The notes beneath the pieces are model-generated. The model was given only the letters and a program-made list of their open reading frames with translations, was not told where the DNA came from and ran no database searches. From Paguma larvata (Eukaryota > Chordata > Mammalia > Carnivora > Viverridae), in contig CM057829.1 in assembly GCA_030068075.1 (NCBI GenBank), positions 83,567,132-83,631,131 of the forward strand: 64,000 nt of DNA, written 5' to 3'. Positions 31,605-43,219 of the stretch are shown piece by piece. Each line of letters begins with the position of its first letter. Position 1 is the stretch's first letter. The position numbers and the translations under genes are program-made.

Positions 31605-32263
31605 GGCAAATTGGAAGCAGTCACAGAGCGGATTGAAGAGGCAGAAGAGAGAGTAAGTGTATTAGAAGATAAAATCATTGAAAAAGAGGAAGCAGATAAA
31701 AAGAGAGAGAAGCTGATGCAGGAACAGGAAAGGAGAATGAGAGCTGAGCGATGCACTCAAAAGAAACAATATCCGTATCATAGGAGTTCCAGAGGAAGAA
31801 GAGAGAAAGGAGTCGAAGGGGTACTTGAACAAATCATTGCTGAGAACTTCCCCAACATGAGGAAGGAAACGGGCATGGAAATCCTATAGGCACAGAGAAC
31901 TCCCCCCTCAGACGTAACTTGAATAGACCTTCTGCACGACATATCATAGTAAAGCTGGCAAAATACAAAGATAGGGAGAGAATCCTGAAAGCAACTAAGG
32001 ACAAAAAGACCTTAACCTACAAAGCAGACACATAAGGGTTGTAGCAGACTTATCTACAGAAACTTGGCAAGCCACAAAGGAATGGCAGGATATCTTCAAT
32101 GTGATGAGCAGGAAGGACATGCAACCAAGAATTCTGATTCTGTATCTGGCTAGCCTGTCATTCAGAATAGAAGGAGAGATCAAGATTTTTCCCAACAAAC
32201 AAAAACTGAAGAAATTCATCACAATTAAGCCAGCATTACAAGAGATCCTGAAGGGCACTCTAT
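31605..32263 (+). pseudogene. L1 ORF1 remnant, 5' truncated
   Basis: Starts inside the coiled coil ('ERIEEAEERVSVLEDKIIEK') and continues to the RRM entry ('REKGVEGVLEQIIAENFPNM'). A stop falls at about 31887, after which the C-terminal domain continues in other frames through 'aagccagcattacaagagat' to the family stop near 32262. The RNA-binding trimer role is known for the family. This copy cannot make it. Confidence 0.88.
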
Positions 32264-32675
32264 GAAGGAAAGGTTGCAAAGAACACAAACTACCAGAGAC
32301 AGCCTTACAAACATGAAACCTACAGATAATACAATGAAAAATACATATTTTTCAATATTAACACTGAATGTAAATGGACTAAATGCACCAATCAAAAGAC
32401 ACAGGGTAACAGAATGGATTAAAAAACAAGACCCATCTATTTGCTGCATCTTAAACCTGAGGACACCTTTAGATTGAAAGTGAGGGGATGAAGAACTATC
32501 TACAATGCTGCTGGAAGTCAGAAGGAAACTGGAGTAGCCACACTTATATCAGATAAACTAGACTTTAAAATGAACGATGTAATAAGAGATGAAGAAGGAC
32601 ATTTATAATAGTTCTCAGGGACCATCAAGCAGGAAGAGCTAATAATTATAAATATCTACATGCTGAATTCAGGGA

Positions 32676-33032
32676 TGTAAGGGCAAATCGGGACTGATTC
32701 CATTCTTCTTAAGGGCAAACTGGGACTGACTCCACTGTGTTCCGTGTCCTCCACCTTGAGTCCCAAGCGCCTGCGCAGAAGCTTGACCTATGGAACAGGA
32801 CCCTTGACCCTTCCTCAGCCAATTGGCTAGGGTCACGACCATCACCCCTCCCACTGCCTCTAGACCCCTTTAAAACTATTGTCTTTTTGGGAACGCGCTC
32901 GCTCTCTCGACCCACTGCTGCGTCGGTGTGGTAGGAGATTGAGCTCGAGCTAGCTCGATTAAAGGCTCTTTGTTCTTGCATCGGACTAGACTCCCTGGTG
33001 GTTTTTGGGGTCCCCAAATTCTGGGCATAACA
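32676..33032 (+). mobile_element. Solo ERV LTR (ERV1/gammaretrovirus-like) inside L1 ORF2
   Basis: Begins 'tgtaagggcaaatcgggact', ends 'attctgggcataaca', 357 bases. In order it has a direct repeat of about 26 bases (32678-32703 and 32710-32735), a CCAAT box ('cagccaattggct', about 32817), a TATA-like 'tttaaaa' (32869-32875), a CG-rich stretch and a polyadenylation signal 'attaaa' (about 32959). This is the U3-R-U5 order for the + strand. L1 sequence flanks it on both sides; 'ggga' before and 'gggg' after fit a 4-base TSD with one change, as in class I ERVs. The + frame 32737-32934 is within the LTR and is not a gene. Confidence 0.88.
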
Positions 33033-34138
33033 GGGGCACCCAAATTTGTAAAGCAACTAATTACAAATGTAAGCAATCTTATCGATAAAAATGTCCTACT
33101 AGTAGGGGACCTTAACACTCCACTCTCAGCATTGGATAGATCCACAAAACAGAAAATCACCACAGGAACAATGGCCCTGAATGACACATTAGAACATATG
33201 GGCCTAACAGACATCTTCAGGGTCCTTCACCCAGAAGCAAAGGAATGTATTCTTCTCAACTGCACATGGTACATTTTCCAAGATAGACCACATTCTGGGC
33301 CACAGGGACGCTCTGAATAAACATAAAAGAGATCATACCGTGCACACTGTCAGACCACAATGCTTTGAAACTTGAAATCAACCACTGGAGAAAGCCTGGA
33401 AAATATCCAAAAGCATGGAAGCTAGGCAATAACCTACTAAAAGATGAGTGGGTCAACCAAGCAATCAGAGAAGAAATTTAAAAATACATGGAAACTAATG
33501 AAAATGAAAATACAACAATCCAAATGCTCTGGGATGCAGCAAAGGCAGTCCTGAAAGGGAAATATATTGCAATCCAGGCTCACCTCAAGAAACAAGAAAA
33601 ATCAGTAACACAAATTCTAACAGCACACCTAAAAGAACTAGAAGCAGAACAACTAAAACAACCCAAACCCAGCAGAAAGAGAGAAATAACAAAGATCAGG
33701 GCACAAATTAATCATATGGAAACAGAAAAATTAGTGGAACAGATCAATGAAACCAAGAGCTATTTCTTTGAAAAAATAAACCAAATAGACAAACCTCTAG
33801 CCAGGCTTCTCAAAAAGAAAAGAGAGAGAACTCAAATAGATAAAATCGTGAATGAAAAGGGAGTAATTACAACCAATCCCTCAGAAAGACACGTAATTGT
33901 CAGAGAATACTATGAAAAATTATATGTCACCAAACTCGGCAACCTGTAAGAAATGGACAAATTCCTAAATAGCCACATGCTACCAAAACTCAAACGGGAA
34001 GAACTAGAAAATTTGAACAGACCCATAACTAGTGAAGAAATTGAATCAGTTATCAAAAGCCTCCCATCAAATAAAAGCCCTGGACCAGATGGCTTCCCTG
34101 CAGAATTTTACCAGACATTTAAAACAGAGTTAATTCCT

Positions 34139-35279
34139 TGCTGGGGTCGTTGTTCCAGCGAATCTAGGGGTCCACGAAAGACAGATGGTCAGGCGAAATG
34201 AAGTGAGAGAGCCATGAGAGAGATGGAGTCTGATGACCAAGTAGGCAGCCCTGGCAATTCTGGCATCTCCGACCTGCTAGTCTCAGTGTCTTTATTTTTA
34301 AAGGTAGCGAGTTACGTTACAGCAATGAGTGACATTCCATAGTTTGATCTCTTTAACAATAATCAGTTTTTACCAGCAAGGTGGCAACTTCCTTAATCCT
34401 GTATGTTGGTAACATATAAATTTAGGGTGGGGGAAAGAACAGGAAGTTAACTAGGCCTGCCTATGTTAATTTTCTATAGATAGATTAGGAGACATTCTAT
34501 CCATAATCTTTAACCATAATGGGGGAGGTAGAGACATGATCTCTAAGTTCTTTTCCTTTATGAGTGAGTGAGCCTGTATCATAAGGGCTCATGATTATCT
34601 GTTCTTTATACAAAGAGTAGTTTCTGTAAAAGTATTTGTTATTGCCTTTTTATTATAAAGGAGCGTGGGGATGGGACTAGCAAAAGGATTTGTGAAATGT
34701 TAACCTCAGGAAGGTTGGCTATTGTTTGTACCTTATCTGTAAACAGTGCTTCTAACTTTTGGGCTAGGCTAACCTCCGGGGAAGGTCCTAAGTCTCTTTT
34801 CAGTCTCTCCTATCAGTCTGTTAATCAAATACTGAGAGAAGCTTTACAGAGATGTGCCTTGAGGTCTTATGGTGGGGTTGAAGGGATGATGAACACAATG
34901 AGATACCTGCAGGGAAAATCTAGTTTGGTTCAAGGAGTCTTGGGGCCTAACGTCTGCTAATTTCTAGCCAACTCATAACTGCTATTCTATATGATCAATT
35001 TGTGTAACCTATCCCCAAGAGGAAAGTTTGAGGTTACTTCTGACCAGGTTACTCTCATACAGATTTTATCCATCAAGACCAGGTCCCCTTTTCCATATGC
35101 CATAAAACCAAAGAGCATTATGTCCCTTAGGCCAACAAAGGCAGTTCAAGAAATCCAGGCCTGAAAGATTATTTAGAAGGAGGTAAGATTAGGCGCCAGT
35201 TTCGCCGACGGGAGCTTTGCTTCAATCTTTTCCACACAGAGAGCGGTCTCAACCTGCGAGCCCAAAACAGCTCCCAACA
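34139..35279 (-). mobile_element. Solo ERV LTR (class II, ERVK-like) inside L1 ORF2
   Basis: 1141 bases. On the + strand it opens 'tgctggggtcgttgttccag' and ends 'aaaacagctcccaaca'. 'attcct' precedes it (34133-34138) and follows it (35280-35285): a perfect 6-base TSD, typical of class II ERVs. On the minus strand the start is 'tgttgggagctg', like IAP/ERVK LTRs, and a polyadenylation signal 'aataaa' (reverse of 'tttattt' near 34289) lies about 150 bases from the end. No internal retroviral genes remain. The reading frames in it (34697-34960) are incidental. A second family member is at 43220. Confidence 0.93.
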
Positions 35280-37652
35280 ATTCCTATCCTCCTCAAGCTG
35301 TTCCAAAACACTGAAACAGAAGGAAAACTCCCGGACTCATTCTATGAAGCCAGCATCACTTTGATTCTCAAACCAGATACAGACCCAGCAAAGAAAGAGA
35401 ATTACAGGCCAATATCCCTGATGAATATGGATGCAAAAATTCTAACAAGATACTAGCAAATCGGATCCAACAGCATATAAAAAGAATTATTCACCATGAT
35501 CAAGTAGGATTCATCCCTGGGTTGCAGGGATGGTTCAGTATTTGCAAATCAATCAATGTGATAAATCACATTAACAAAAGAAAAGATAAGAACCATAGGA
35601 TCCTGTCAATAGATGCAGAAAAAGCATTTGACAAAATACAGCACCCTTTCCTAATAAAAACCCTCAAGAAAGTCAGGATAGAAGGAACATACTTAAACAC
35701 CATTAAAGCCATCTATGAAAAGCCAATAGCTAATATCATCCTCAATGGGGAAAAATTGAAAGCCTTCCCCCTGAGATCAGGAACACGACAGGGGTGTCCA
35801 CTGTCACCACTGCTATTTAACATAGTGTTGGAAGTCCTAGCATCAGCAATCAGACAACAAAACAAAATAAAAGGGATCAAAATTGGCAAGGAGGAAGTCA
35901 AATTTTCGCTTTTTGCAGATAACATTATACTTTACATGGAAAACCCGACAGAATCCACGTACTAGAACTGATGCATGAATTCAGCCAAGTTGCAGGGTAC
36001 AAAATCAATGTACAGAAATCGGTGGCATTTCTATACACCAACAATGAAGCAGCAGAAAGAGAAATAAAGAAGCTAATCCCTTTCACAATTGCACCAAAAA
36101 CCATAAAATACTTAGGAATAAACCTAACCAAAGATGTGAAAGACCTCTACACTGAAAACTATAAAAAACTTATGAAGGAAATTGAGGTAGACACAAGGAA
36201 ATGGAAAAACATGCATGCTCATGGACTGGAAGAATAGATATCGTTAAAATGCCAATACTACCCAAAGCAATCTACACATTCAATGCAATCCCAATCAAAA
36301 TTGCACCAGCATTCTTCTCAAAGCTAGAGCAAACAATCCTAAAATTTGTATGGAACCACAAAAGACCCCGAATAGCCAAAGTAATACTGAAGAATAAAAC
36401 CAAGGCGGGAGACATCACAATCCCAGACTTTAACCTCTACTACAAAGCTGTAGTCATCAAGACAGTATGGTATTGGCACAAAAACAGACACATAGACCAA
36501 TGGAATAGAATAGAAAACTCAGAAATGGACCCGTAGGTACATGGCCAACTAATCTTTGACAAAGCGGGAAAGAGTATCCAATGAAAAAAGACAGCCTCTT
36601 TAATCAATGGTGCTGGGAGAACTGGACAGCACCATGCAGAAGAATGAAACCAGACCACTTCCTTTCAGCAGTCACAAAAATAAACTCTAAATGGATAAAA
36701 GATCTGAATGTGAGACAGGAAACCATCAAAATCCTAGAGGAGAAAGCAGGAAAAAGCCTCATTGACCTAAGACACACCAATTTCTTACTTGACACGTCTT
36801 CAAAGACAAGGGAATTAAAAGCAAAGATGAACTACTGGGACCTCATCAAGATAAAAAGCTTCTGCACGGCAAAAGAAACAACCAACAAAACTGATAGGCA
36901 ACCAACGGAATGGGAAAAGATAATCGCAAATGACATATTGGATAAAGGACTAGTATCTAAAAATCTATCAAGAACTTACCAAACTCCACACCCGAAAAAC
37001 GAATAATCCAGTGAAGAAATGGTTGGAAGATATGAATAGACACTTCTCCAAAGAAGACATCCAGATGGTCAACAGACATATGAAACGATGCTCAATGTCA
37101 CTCATCATCAGGGAAATACAAATCAATACCACACTGAGATACCACCTCACACCAGTCAGAGTGGCTAAAATGAACAAATCAGGAAACTATAGATGCTGGC
37201 GAGGATGTGGAGAAACAGGCACCCTCTTGCACTGTTGGTGGGAATGCAGACTGGTCCAGCCACTCTGAAGAACTGTGTGGACGTTCCTCAAAAAAATGAA
37301 AATAGATTTACCCTGACCCAGCAATAGCACTGTTAGGAATCTACCCAAGAGATACAGGACTGCTGATGCATAGGGGCACGTGTACCCTGATGTTCATAGC
37401 AGCACTTTCGACAATAGCCAAATCATGGAAAGAGACTAAGTGTCCATCAACTGATGAATGGATAAAGAAGAAGTGGTATATATATATACAATGGAATACT
37501 ACGCAGCAATGAGAAAGAATGAAATCTGGCCTTGTGTGGCTACATGAATGGAACTGGAGGGTATTATGCTGAGTGAAATAAATCAGGCAGAGAAAGACAG
37601 ATGCCATATGTTCCCACGCATAGGTAGGCTTTGGGAGACCTAGCAGAAAACC

Positions 37653-37683
37653 AGGGGGGAGGGGAAGAGGGGAAGGAAGGGGG
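37653..37683 (+). other. G-run cluster in L1 3' UTR, potential G-quadruplex
   Basis: Four runs of four or more G separated by 1-6 bases ('ggggggaggggaagagggg' then 'aaggaaggggg'). L1 3' UTRs are known for such tracts. The antisense L1 at 17058 has the complementary C-rich version near 17257-17278. Confidence 0.7.
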
Positions 37684-37868
37684 AAAAAAAGCCACAGAGA
37701 GGAAGGAAGACATAACAAGGGAGACTCTCAAAGACTAAGAACAAACTGAGGGGAGAAGGGGGTGTGGGAGAGGGGAGAGTGGGTGATGGGCACAGAGGAG
37801 CTCACTTGTTGGGATTATCACGGGGTGTTGTAAGGAAACCAAATTGACAATAAATTATTCAAAAAAAA

Positions 37869-39361
37869 ACCTTTGCAACTACAATAAATAAATTAATTAG
37901 ATAGATAGATAGATAAAAATTAAAACAAAACACAATAACCTTGAGTTTCTTCATGGGACCATTAAGAGGCTTATTTAAAGATATCCATGTAACATTCTTA
38001 ATTCAGAGCTGGGTATAGGTTAAGAATGTAACATTTGTTCATTATGGTTACCCTTATTGTAGTAATATCTAAGAAGAATTCTTTATTAGGTCTGTCACTT
38101 CTATATACAGAAAATTTTGTATATAATTACTTGTTAGAATCTTCCCAAACTGCTAGACATATATCCCACCCACCTACCTTTCTGGAAACTCATGGTGAGG
38201 CAGTAACTCCTTACCCCTAGAAAGTTTTCTGTGGTTGACCCTTATGCACAAAATAGAGCGTCACTAATCTGGTTGTAGTTTCTACCTCACCATTCATAAT
38301 AAACAAGTGATTGGAAGAATTTTTAACCAGAATTTGTTAAAGGGAAATGTATCAGTCTTGTTCCAAAATTGATCCAAATCCTTTTTCTATATTAATTGAT
38401 CCTCTTTTGATTCAGATAGTTTAAGAAATCATATTATTTTACTGAAAGTGTCAATTCCTTGATTAATTTAACATCAGTTGCACAAATTTAATGGTATTGC
38501 TTGCAAAAACTACCTCATAAGCTTCTGCAATGTTGAAATATAGAGATGAATTGATTTTCTTTTAATTCATTGCTAAATACACCCTTTAGCTATTTATTAT
38601 CCCAGAAATGACCTATCTCTGGGGTTTTTCATGCTCTTTCAGCACTCTTCTTACTCTGAAAAGAAACCAAAGTTCATTCTCAATTATCATCTCTGCTTAG
38701 GTTTAAAGCAGACTTTAGGAAACCTACACTAACCTTTGGAACTGAGTAAAAATCCAAATGATAAAATTGGTTATGTTTTCTTTGACCCTTCTTTGGGTCT
38801 CCTGCTATAGATTCAAAATATAACCCTTTAAAATTTTAAGAATATAACCTCAAGTACATTAAAAAAACAATAGGAAGAAAAACCTAAGACATAAAATAAT
38901 TTTTAAAAATCTTATTAAAAAAAGAAAATAAAAGTTTAAGGACAAAGTAGAAAAATGTGGTACATAACATGTGGCGGATGCATTATTTATATTCTTAGCT
39001 TCAACCAAGCTAAACAATAAATAAATTCAACAAATTGATGTAAATTGACAAAAACAATAATGGAGAACTTCCTGAAAAAAATAATTTGTTAAAGAATATA
39101 AATAAACATTTTACACAAGAAAAATCATTAATGTCTCATAATAAACGAAAAAGTTTAAACTCATAGTGAAAATATAAATTAAATAATGTTAAAATATTGT
39201 AATCTACCTACTAAAATGGAAGGATTTTGGAGCTACTTATCCATCTATTTGACAGTGTAAGGGGGCAGGCAAGTAAATATTATGTGACACTGCTGGTGGT
39301 AGTATAAAGTGGTACAAGTATCTGGAAACCAAGAGGGAAATGGGAATAAAAACTCTAAAAC
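37869..39361. other. AT-rich, nothing recognised apart from a GATA run
   Basis: A short (GATA)n run at about 37897-37915 follows the L1 tail. The rest shows no frame with features and no repeat landmarks. Confidence 0.6.
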
Positions 39362-39373
39362 AAATGCCCTTTA

Positions 39374-39584
39374 TTTTTTAAAAAAAAATTTTATTTATTT
39401 ATTTGGAGAGAGAGAGTGAAGTAGTACACATGTGCAGGAGCAGGGATGGCGGGGGTTGGGGGAGGTCAGAGAGAGAATCCCAAGCAGGCTACACACTATC
39501 ATCCTGGAGCCCTATGCAGGGCTCAGTGACCTGAGTCAAAATCAAGAGTGGTTTGCTTAACTGACTGAGTCACCCAGGTGCCCC
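39374..39584 (-). mobile_element. CAN-type SINE, antisense
   Basis: T/A-rich left end, 'ggtcagagagagaatcccaa', 'cctgagtcaaaatcaagagt' and head complement 'actgagtcacccaggtgccc'. Flanks share 'atgcccttta' (39364-39373 and 39590-39599), a 10-base TSD. Diverged, with part of the middle lost. Confidence 0.93.
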
Positions 39585-39767
39585 AACATATGCCCTTTAC
39601 ATAAAAATTATCATATAATAATTTATAATTCTAAAGAAGAATAGAAAACAATACAAATTATTTATAAGGATATTTATCACAATATTATTTGCATCAACAC
39701 AAAATATAGTTCCCTCAAATATGAAATTGCATAGATAAATGGCATTCTGTACAACTGTCAAAGTCAA

Positions 39768-39997
39768 GGGGCACCTGGGTAGCTTAGTCGGTTAAGTGTC
39801 CAATGCTTGATCAGCTCAGGGCATGATCTCATTGTTCATGGGACTGAACTCTATACATTGCAGAGCCCTCTGCTGTCAGCACAGAGTCTGCTTGGCATTC
39901 TCTCTCTCTTTTTTTGCCCCTTCCCCGCTCGTGCATATGTTTTTTTTTCTCTCTCTCTCGCCCTCTCTCAAAATAAATAAATAAACATTAACAAAAA
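39768..39997 (+). mobile_element. CAN-type SINE, sense
   Basis: Head 'ggcacctgggtagcttagtc', body 'gctcagggcatgatctcatt', TC-rich stretch, tail 'aaaataaataaataaacatt'. Flanks 'aactgtcaaagtcaa' (39753-39767) and 'aactgttcaaaatcaa' (39998-40013) are a diverged TSD. Confidence 0.94.
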
Positions 39998-40013
39998 AAC
40001 TGTTCAAAATCAA

Positions 40014-41280
40014 AATGTACAATACTACTTTGTGACTGGAGAAAACAAGTTTAGAAAGCAAGCCCAAAGGCAGAGTGTATGTTAATTATGATGTGTATCT
40101 TTATGCAAAATATCAAAAATGTGTTACTCAGGGACATAGAATTATGGGTGAATTTTTTTTCTGTGTCAACCAGTTTCTTTCTCAGTCAATATGAAATAGT
40201 TTCCTATTAAGCGTTACCAGATTATGAAAATGAATAAAAATGTATAAAAATGTGTTGGAGGAAGAACATTACCAAGCCTAAAAACATTTCTTTAGAGCTA
40301 GTAAATGATAGTAAAAAATAAGAAATGGAATCAAAACATATGCTGTTTGCTTCTTCTAGTAATCCCAAATTAGAAATCAAATCTGAAACAAATTTATTTA
40401 TAATTAGGTTTAATTTGGGGACTTTATGTGGATCTTTATGAAGATTGAGAAGCACAAATTGAATAATAGACAATATTTTCTTTTTATTTAATTATGGTAG
40501 AAAGTAGAAGAAAAATAATCAGCCGATTATGTAAAGATAAAATGTACTTTGTGCAATATTATGGATTTATAGAGAAGTGTATAAACAGGCCTGTAGTCTC
40601 TTTCAGTATTATAACTGCTCATCCATAATTTCTGATGAAGTCTACTGAACTGTACACTGGGGATAATATATCTGTTTAAAAATGAATTTCTGAGCTTCAA
40701 GGGTTTTTTTGATCTAAAGAAATTGCAAATTCAAATTCATTATGCATATTTGACCTCTGCCCCTCTATTGCAATTGAAAAAGGATGCAATAGTTGTGTTT
40801 TCTCCTGTCAAAATAAAACTGTCATTTTGAATATTAATAAGAACTTCATCTATTGATTTATCTTTAGCTAATTCCTTTTGGTTTTGCCATTTTGCTGTAA
40901 AGTCTGTCAATATTTTATTGATTAGAGAATGGAAGGTCAATGGTTTTATTCACTATGGCCAACGTGAAGATATAATATATCCTCAGAGCCAGACGTATTA
41001 TGAACAATAAGTATACTAACAATCACTTAAGAAATTTGTTGTTAGAAATTAAGATATATAAAAATTTTTTTCTGTAAAGAACTATATTATAGAAGCATCT
41101 GGAGATAATTTACATTTATTATTTAGATTAATGGTACTAATAAGCCCATGAAAATCTTACCTATAATAGCGTGATGGCATATGAATTAATATTTGACTTG
41201 CAATATAAATATCGTATTCAAATTTCTTTGAATATAGGAAAAATGTAAACTAAATGGACACCAAAACAGGAAACTAAAAT
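40014..41280. other. AT-rich, nothing recognised
   Basis: Short minus-strand frames (40222-40473, 40740-40940) have no recognisable domain and I do not call them genes. Confidence 0.55.
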
Positions 41281-41420
41281 ATGAAAGGGAGGGAGAAGGA
41301 AAGAGAAGGAAGGAAGGAAGGAAGGAAGGAAGGAAGGAAGGAAGGAAGGAAGGAAGGAAGGAAGGAAGGAAGGAGGTAGGAAGGAAGGAAGGAAGGAAGG
41401 AAGAAAGGAAGGAAGGGAGA
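41281..41420. repeat. Long (GGAA)n microsatellite
   Basis: An impure GA-rich lead-in, then about 17 uninterrupted GGAA units, one GGTA variant, and further GGAA/GAAA units. The opposite-strand frame made of repeated PSFL residues (41274-41468) is only its translation. Confidence 0.97.
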
Positions 41421-43219
41421 ATTTCTTAGTGACAGAGTGAAATGTTTGTGTGGAATGAAAAATTCCAACTTTTCCTATTTTACCTTATGCTTTTTAATAT
41501 ATCGTGCTATTTAATCTTCTATCTGGATCAGTGCTTACAAGTCTGTTTTGAAGGTCTCTTTGCTGTACTAGATGCTTTCCGATTTAAAGGCATTCTTAGG
41601 TCATTAGTTTTATAAGTAACATTTTTTCAGGTCACTAGGTTCTCAGAGTTCCTTTTTTATGATATATTTTACTTGATATTTCTGTACATAGTCTCTTGAT
41701 AGACTCCTCTGGGTAAAAGTGAAAGAGAATAAAGGGCAAAATATGTAGGCAGTAACCTAAACAGCAATGCCGGAGTGTATTAAACTCTATGTTAGCAGAT
41801 AAAGTGCATAGGCCAATTTTATTGTTGTGAGGGGGCATTTTTTAAAGGTGTGCAGATGTGTATAGATGGGGGTGTACATGTTTCAATATGTGTATATTGG
41901 TAAAAAACTTGAAATATTTTTATTTCAATTCTAATCATAGTTACAAAGAGATAAGAATTACTGAAAAAACAGAAATCGAAGGTGCCATTTCATGCCCTTA
42001 ACTATTAGATAGGTACCCTGAATTTTTAATATATGAATGAAAAGAAAAACATATTTTCCTGCATTATAACACCTTTGATTGATATAAATATAAAACAGGA
42101 ATAAAACACACATTCTTACTGTATTTTTCTGGAGAAGATGAAATAGATCATTTAAATCCCTAAGGAAAATATTGTATATGCAAGTTGCTTAAATCTATAT
42201 GCAAAGTATCATTTGTTTCCCACACTTTTTTAACTCCCAGATGTATAAAAAATACCCATAATTCCGAGGGGGAAAAAACCCACAATGTGGAAAAGAACTA
42301 GGACAAAGCTAAAGTGATTAAATTGTAAAAAGTCATTTTGGAAAAACAGAGAACCAAGTGGTAGGTGCATCTCTACAATGGGGAATGAATCCGGAGACTG
42401 TAAGGCAGGAATTTCTAGAGAAGACACTGAGTTAGTTCAAAGTCGCCCAGAGACAGGGTCTGGATGAGAACATGATAAATACAAGTTGGGAAAGTCCAAG
42501 GCAATGGTGGAATGAGGTTGTAATTGTATGGTGAATATGTGGTTGTGGTGCTTATGTGTGTGTCATTAAAGAGCTAACCACCCAAAATGTGGATAATAAA
42601 AATATCAAAGGAATTTTTGAGTGATATAAGCCCTTTCATATTTGTCTCTTTATATATGCATAACATAACTAAAATTTAGCTGATCAATGGGAGTAAACAG
42701 TGTTTAAGTATAACTATTATAATCTCTAAGCAATGGAATAAATGTTAATGTTTTTTTCCAAGTATCTGTGTAAGTGGAGACTAAAACTATTTTGTGTGTT
42801 GTTACGTAAGAAAATAACTGGAATATTTTAGTTTATTCCAATGCTGAAATTCTTTTTTTTTTTAAGTAGTCACACTTTTTAGAAATGACTGATTTGTAGT
42901 GGGATGGACCTCATTTTGTTGAAATTGAGAAACCTAAATAGTAATCTACCTGAACCAAAAATTGGGCCCTCTTAGTCCTAGGTTGGAGTTTCTATAAGCA
43001 AAGGTAGAAGTCTTCTAATCAAGGAGTTCTGACTTCTCTAACACATCGGGGCATTTTTATATAGATGTTTATTTGTTTTTGTTTTTTTTTAATGTTTTAT
43101 TTACACTCACTCCAGAGTGGCACATATAGTCAGGGGCCTGCATACATAACTTAACTACTTTCCATTCTCTTACACAGTGATGTTTTCCTTCTGCAATATT
43201 TGAAATTCCCTTCATAAGA
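41421..43219. other. Unassigned
   Basis: AT-rich with no firm repeat call. A T-rich run at 43070-43101 looks like the tail of an antisense retroinsertion, but the sequence after it (43102-43219) is not one I recognise. Confidence 0.5.

Larger units (their letters stand above)
32335..37632 (+). pseudogene. L1 ORF2 remnant, interrupted by two LTRs
   Basis: Pieces in order: endonuclease start ('LNVNGLNAPIKRHRVTEWIK', 32330-32450), second half of the endonuclease after the first LTR ('VGDLNTPLSALDRS', near 33105), linker (33488-33949), RT fingers ('[17 protein letters not shown]', near 34070-34115), second LTR, RT palm (35522-35965), thumb (35971-36536) and C terminus with the CCHC knuckle ('[18 protein letters not shown]', near 37195-37250). 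The catalytic motif reads '[12 protein letters not shown]', with asparagine for the second aspartate. A small deletion near 32450 and several frameshifts add to the damage. Confidence 0.92.
31605..37868 (+). mobile_element. Sense L1, 5' truncated within ORF1, carrying two solo LTRs
   Basis: From ORF1 coiled coil through ORF2 to the 3' UTR, ending 'ccaaattgacaataaattat' plus an A run at about 37860. Two LTRs are inserted, at 32676-33032 and 34139-35279. With them removed the L1 is about 4.77 kb. Its sequence is close to the antisense L1 at 17058. Its left end abuts a SINE fragment, and I could not find matching TSDs. Confidence 0.92.

Noticed and set aside
31452..31889. 145-codon frame that looks like a coiled-coil protein with a novel N terminus
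   Set aside because: Its first half is SINE and T/A-rich sequence and its second half is L1 ORF1. The fusion is a repeat junction.
35190..35200. 'ggcgcc' motif near the LTR edge, considered as a retroviral primer-binding site
   Set aside because: It falls inside the LTR, before its terminus, not just outside it, and no internal sequence follows. Solo LTRs have no PBS.
41274..41468. PSFL repeat protein on the minus strand
   Set aside because: Translation of the GGAA microsatellite.
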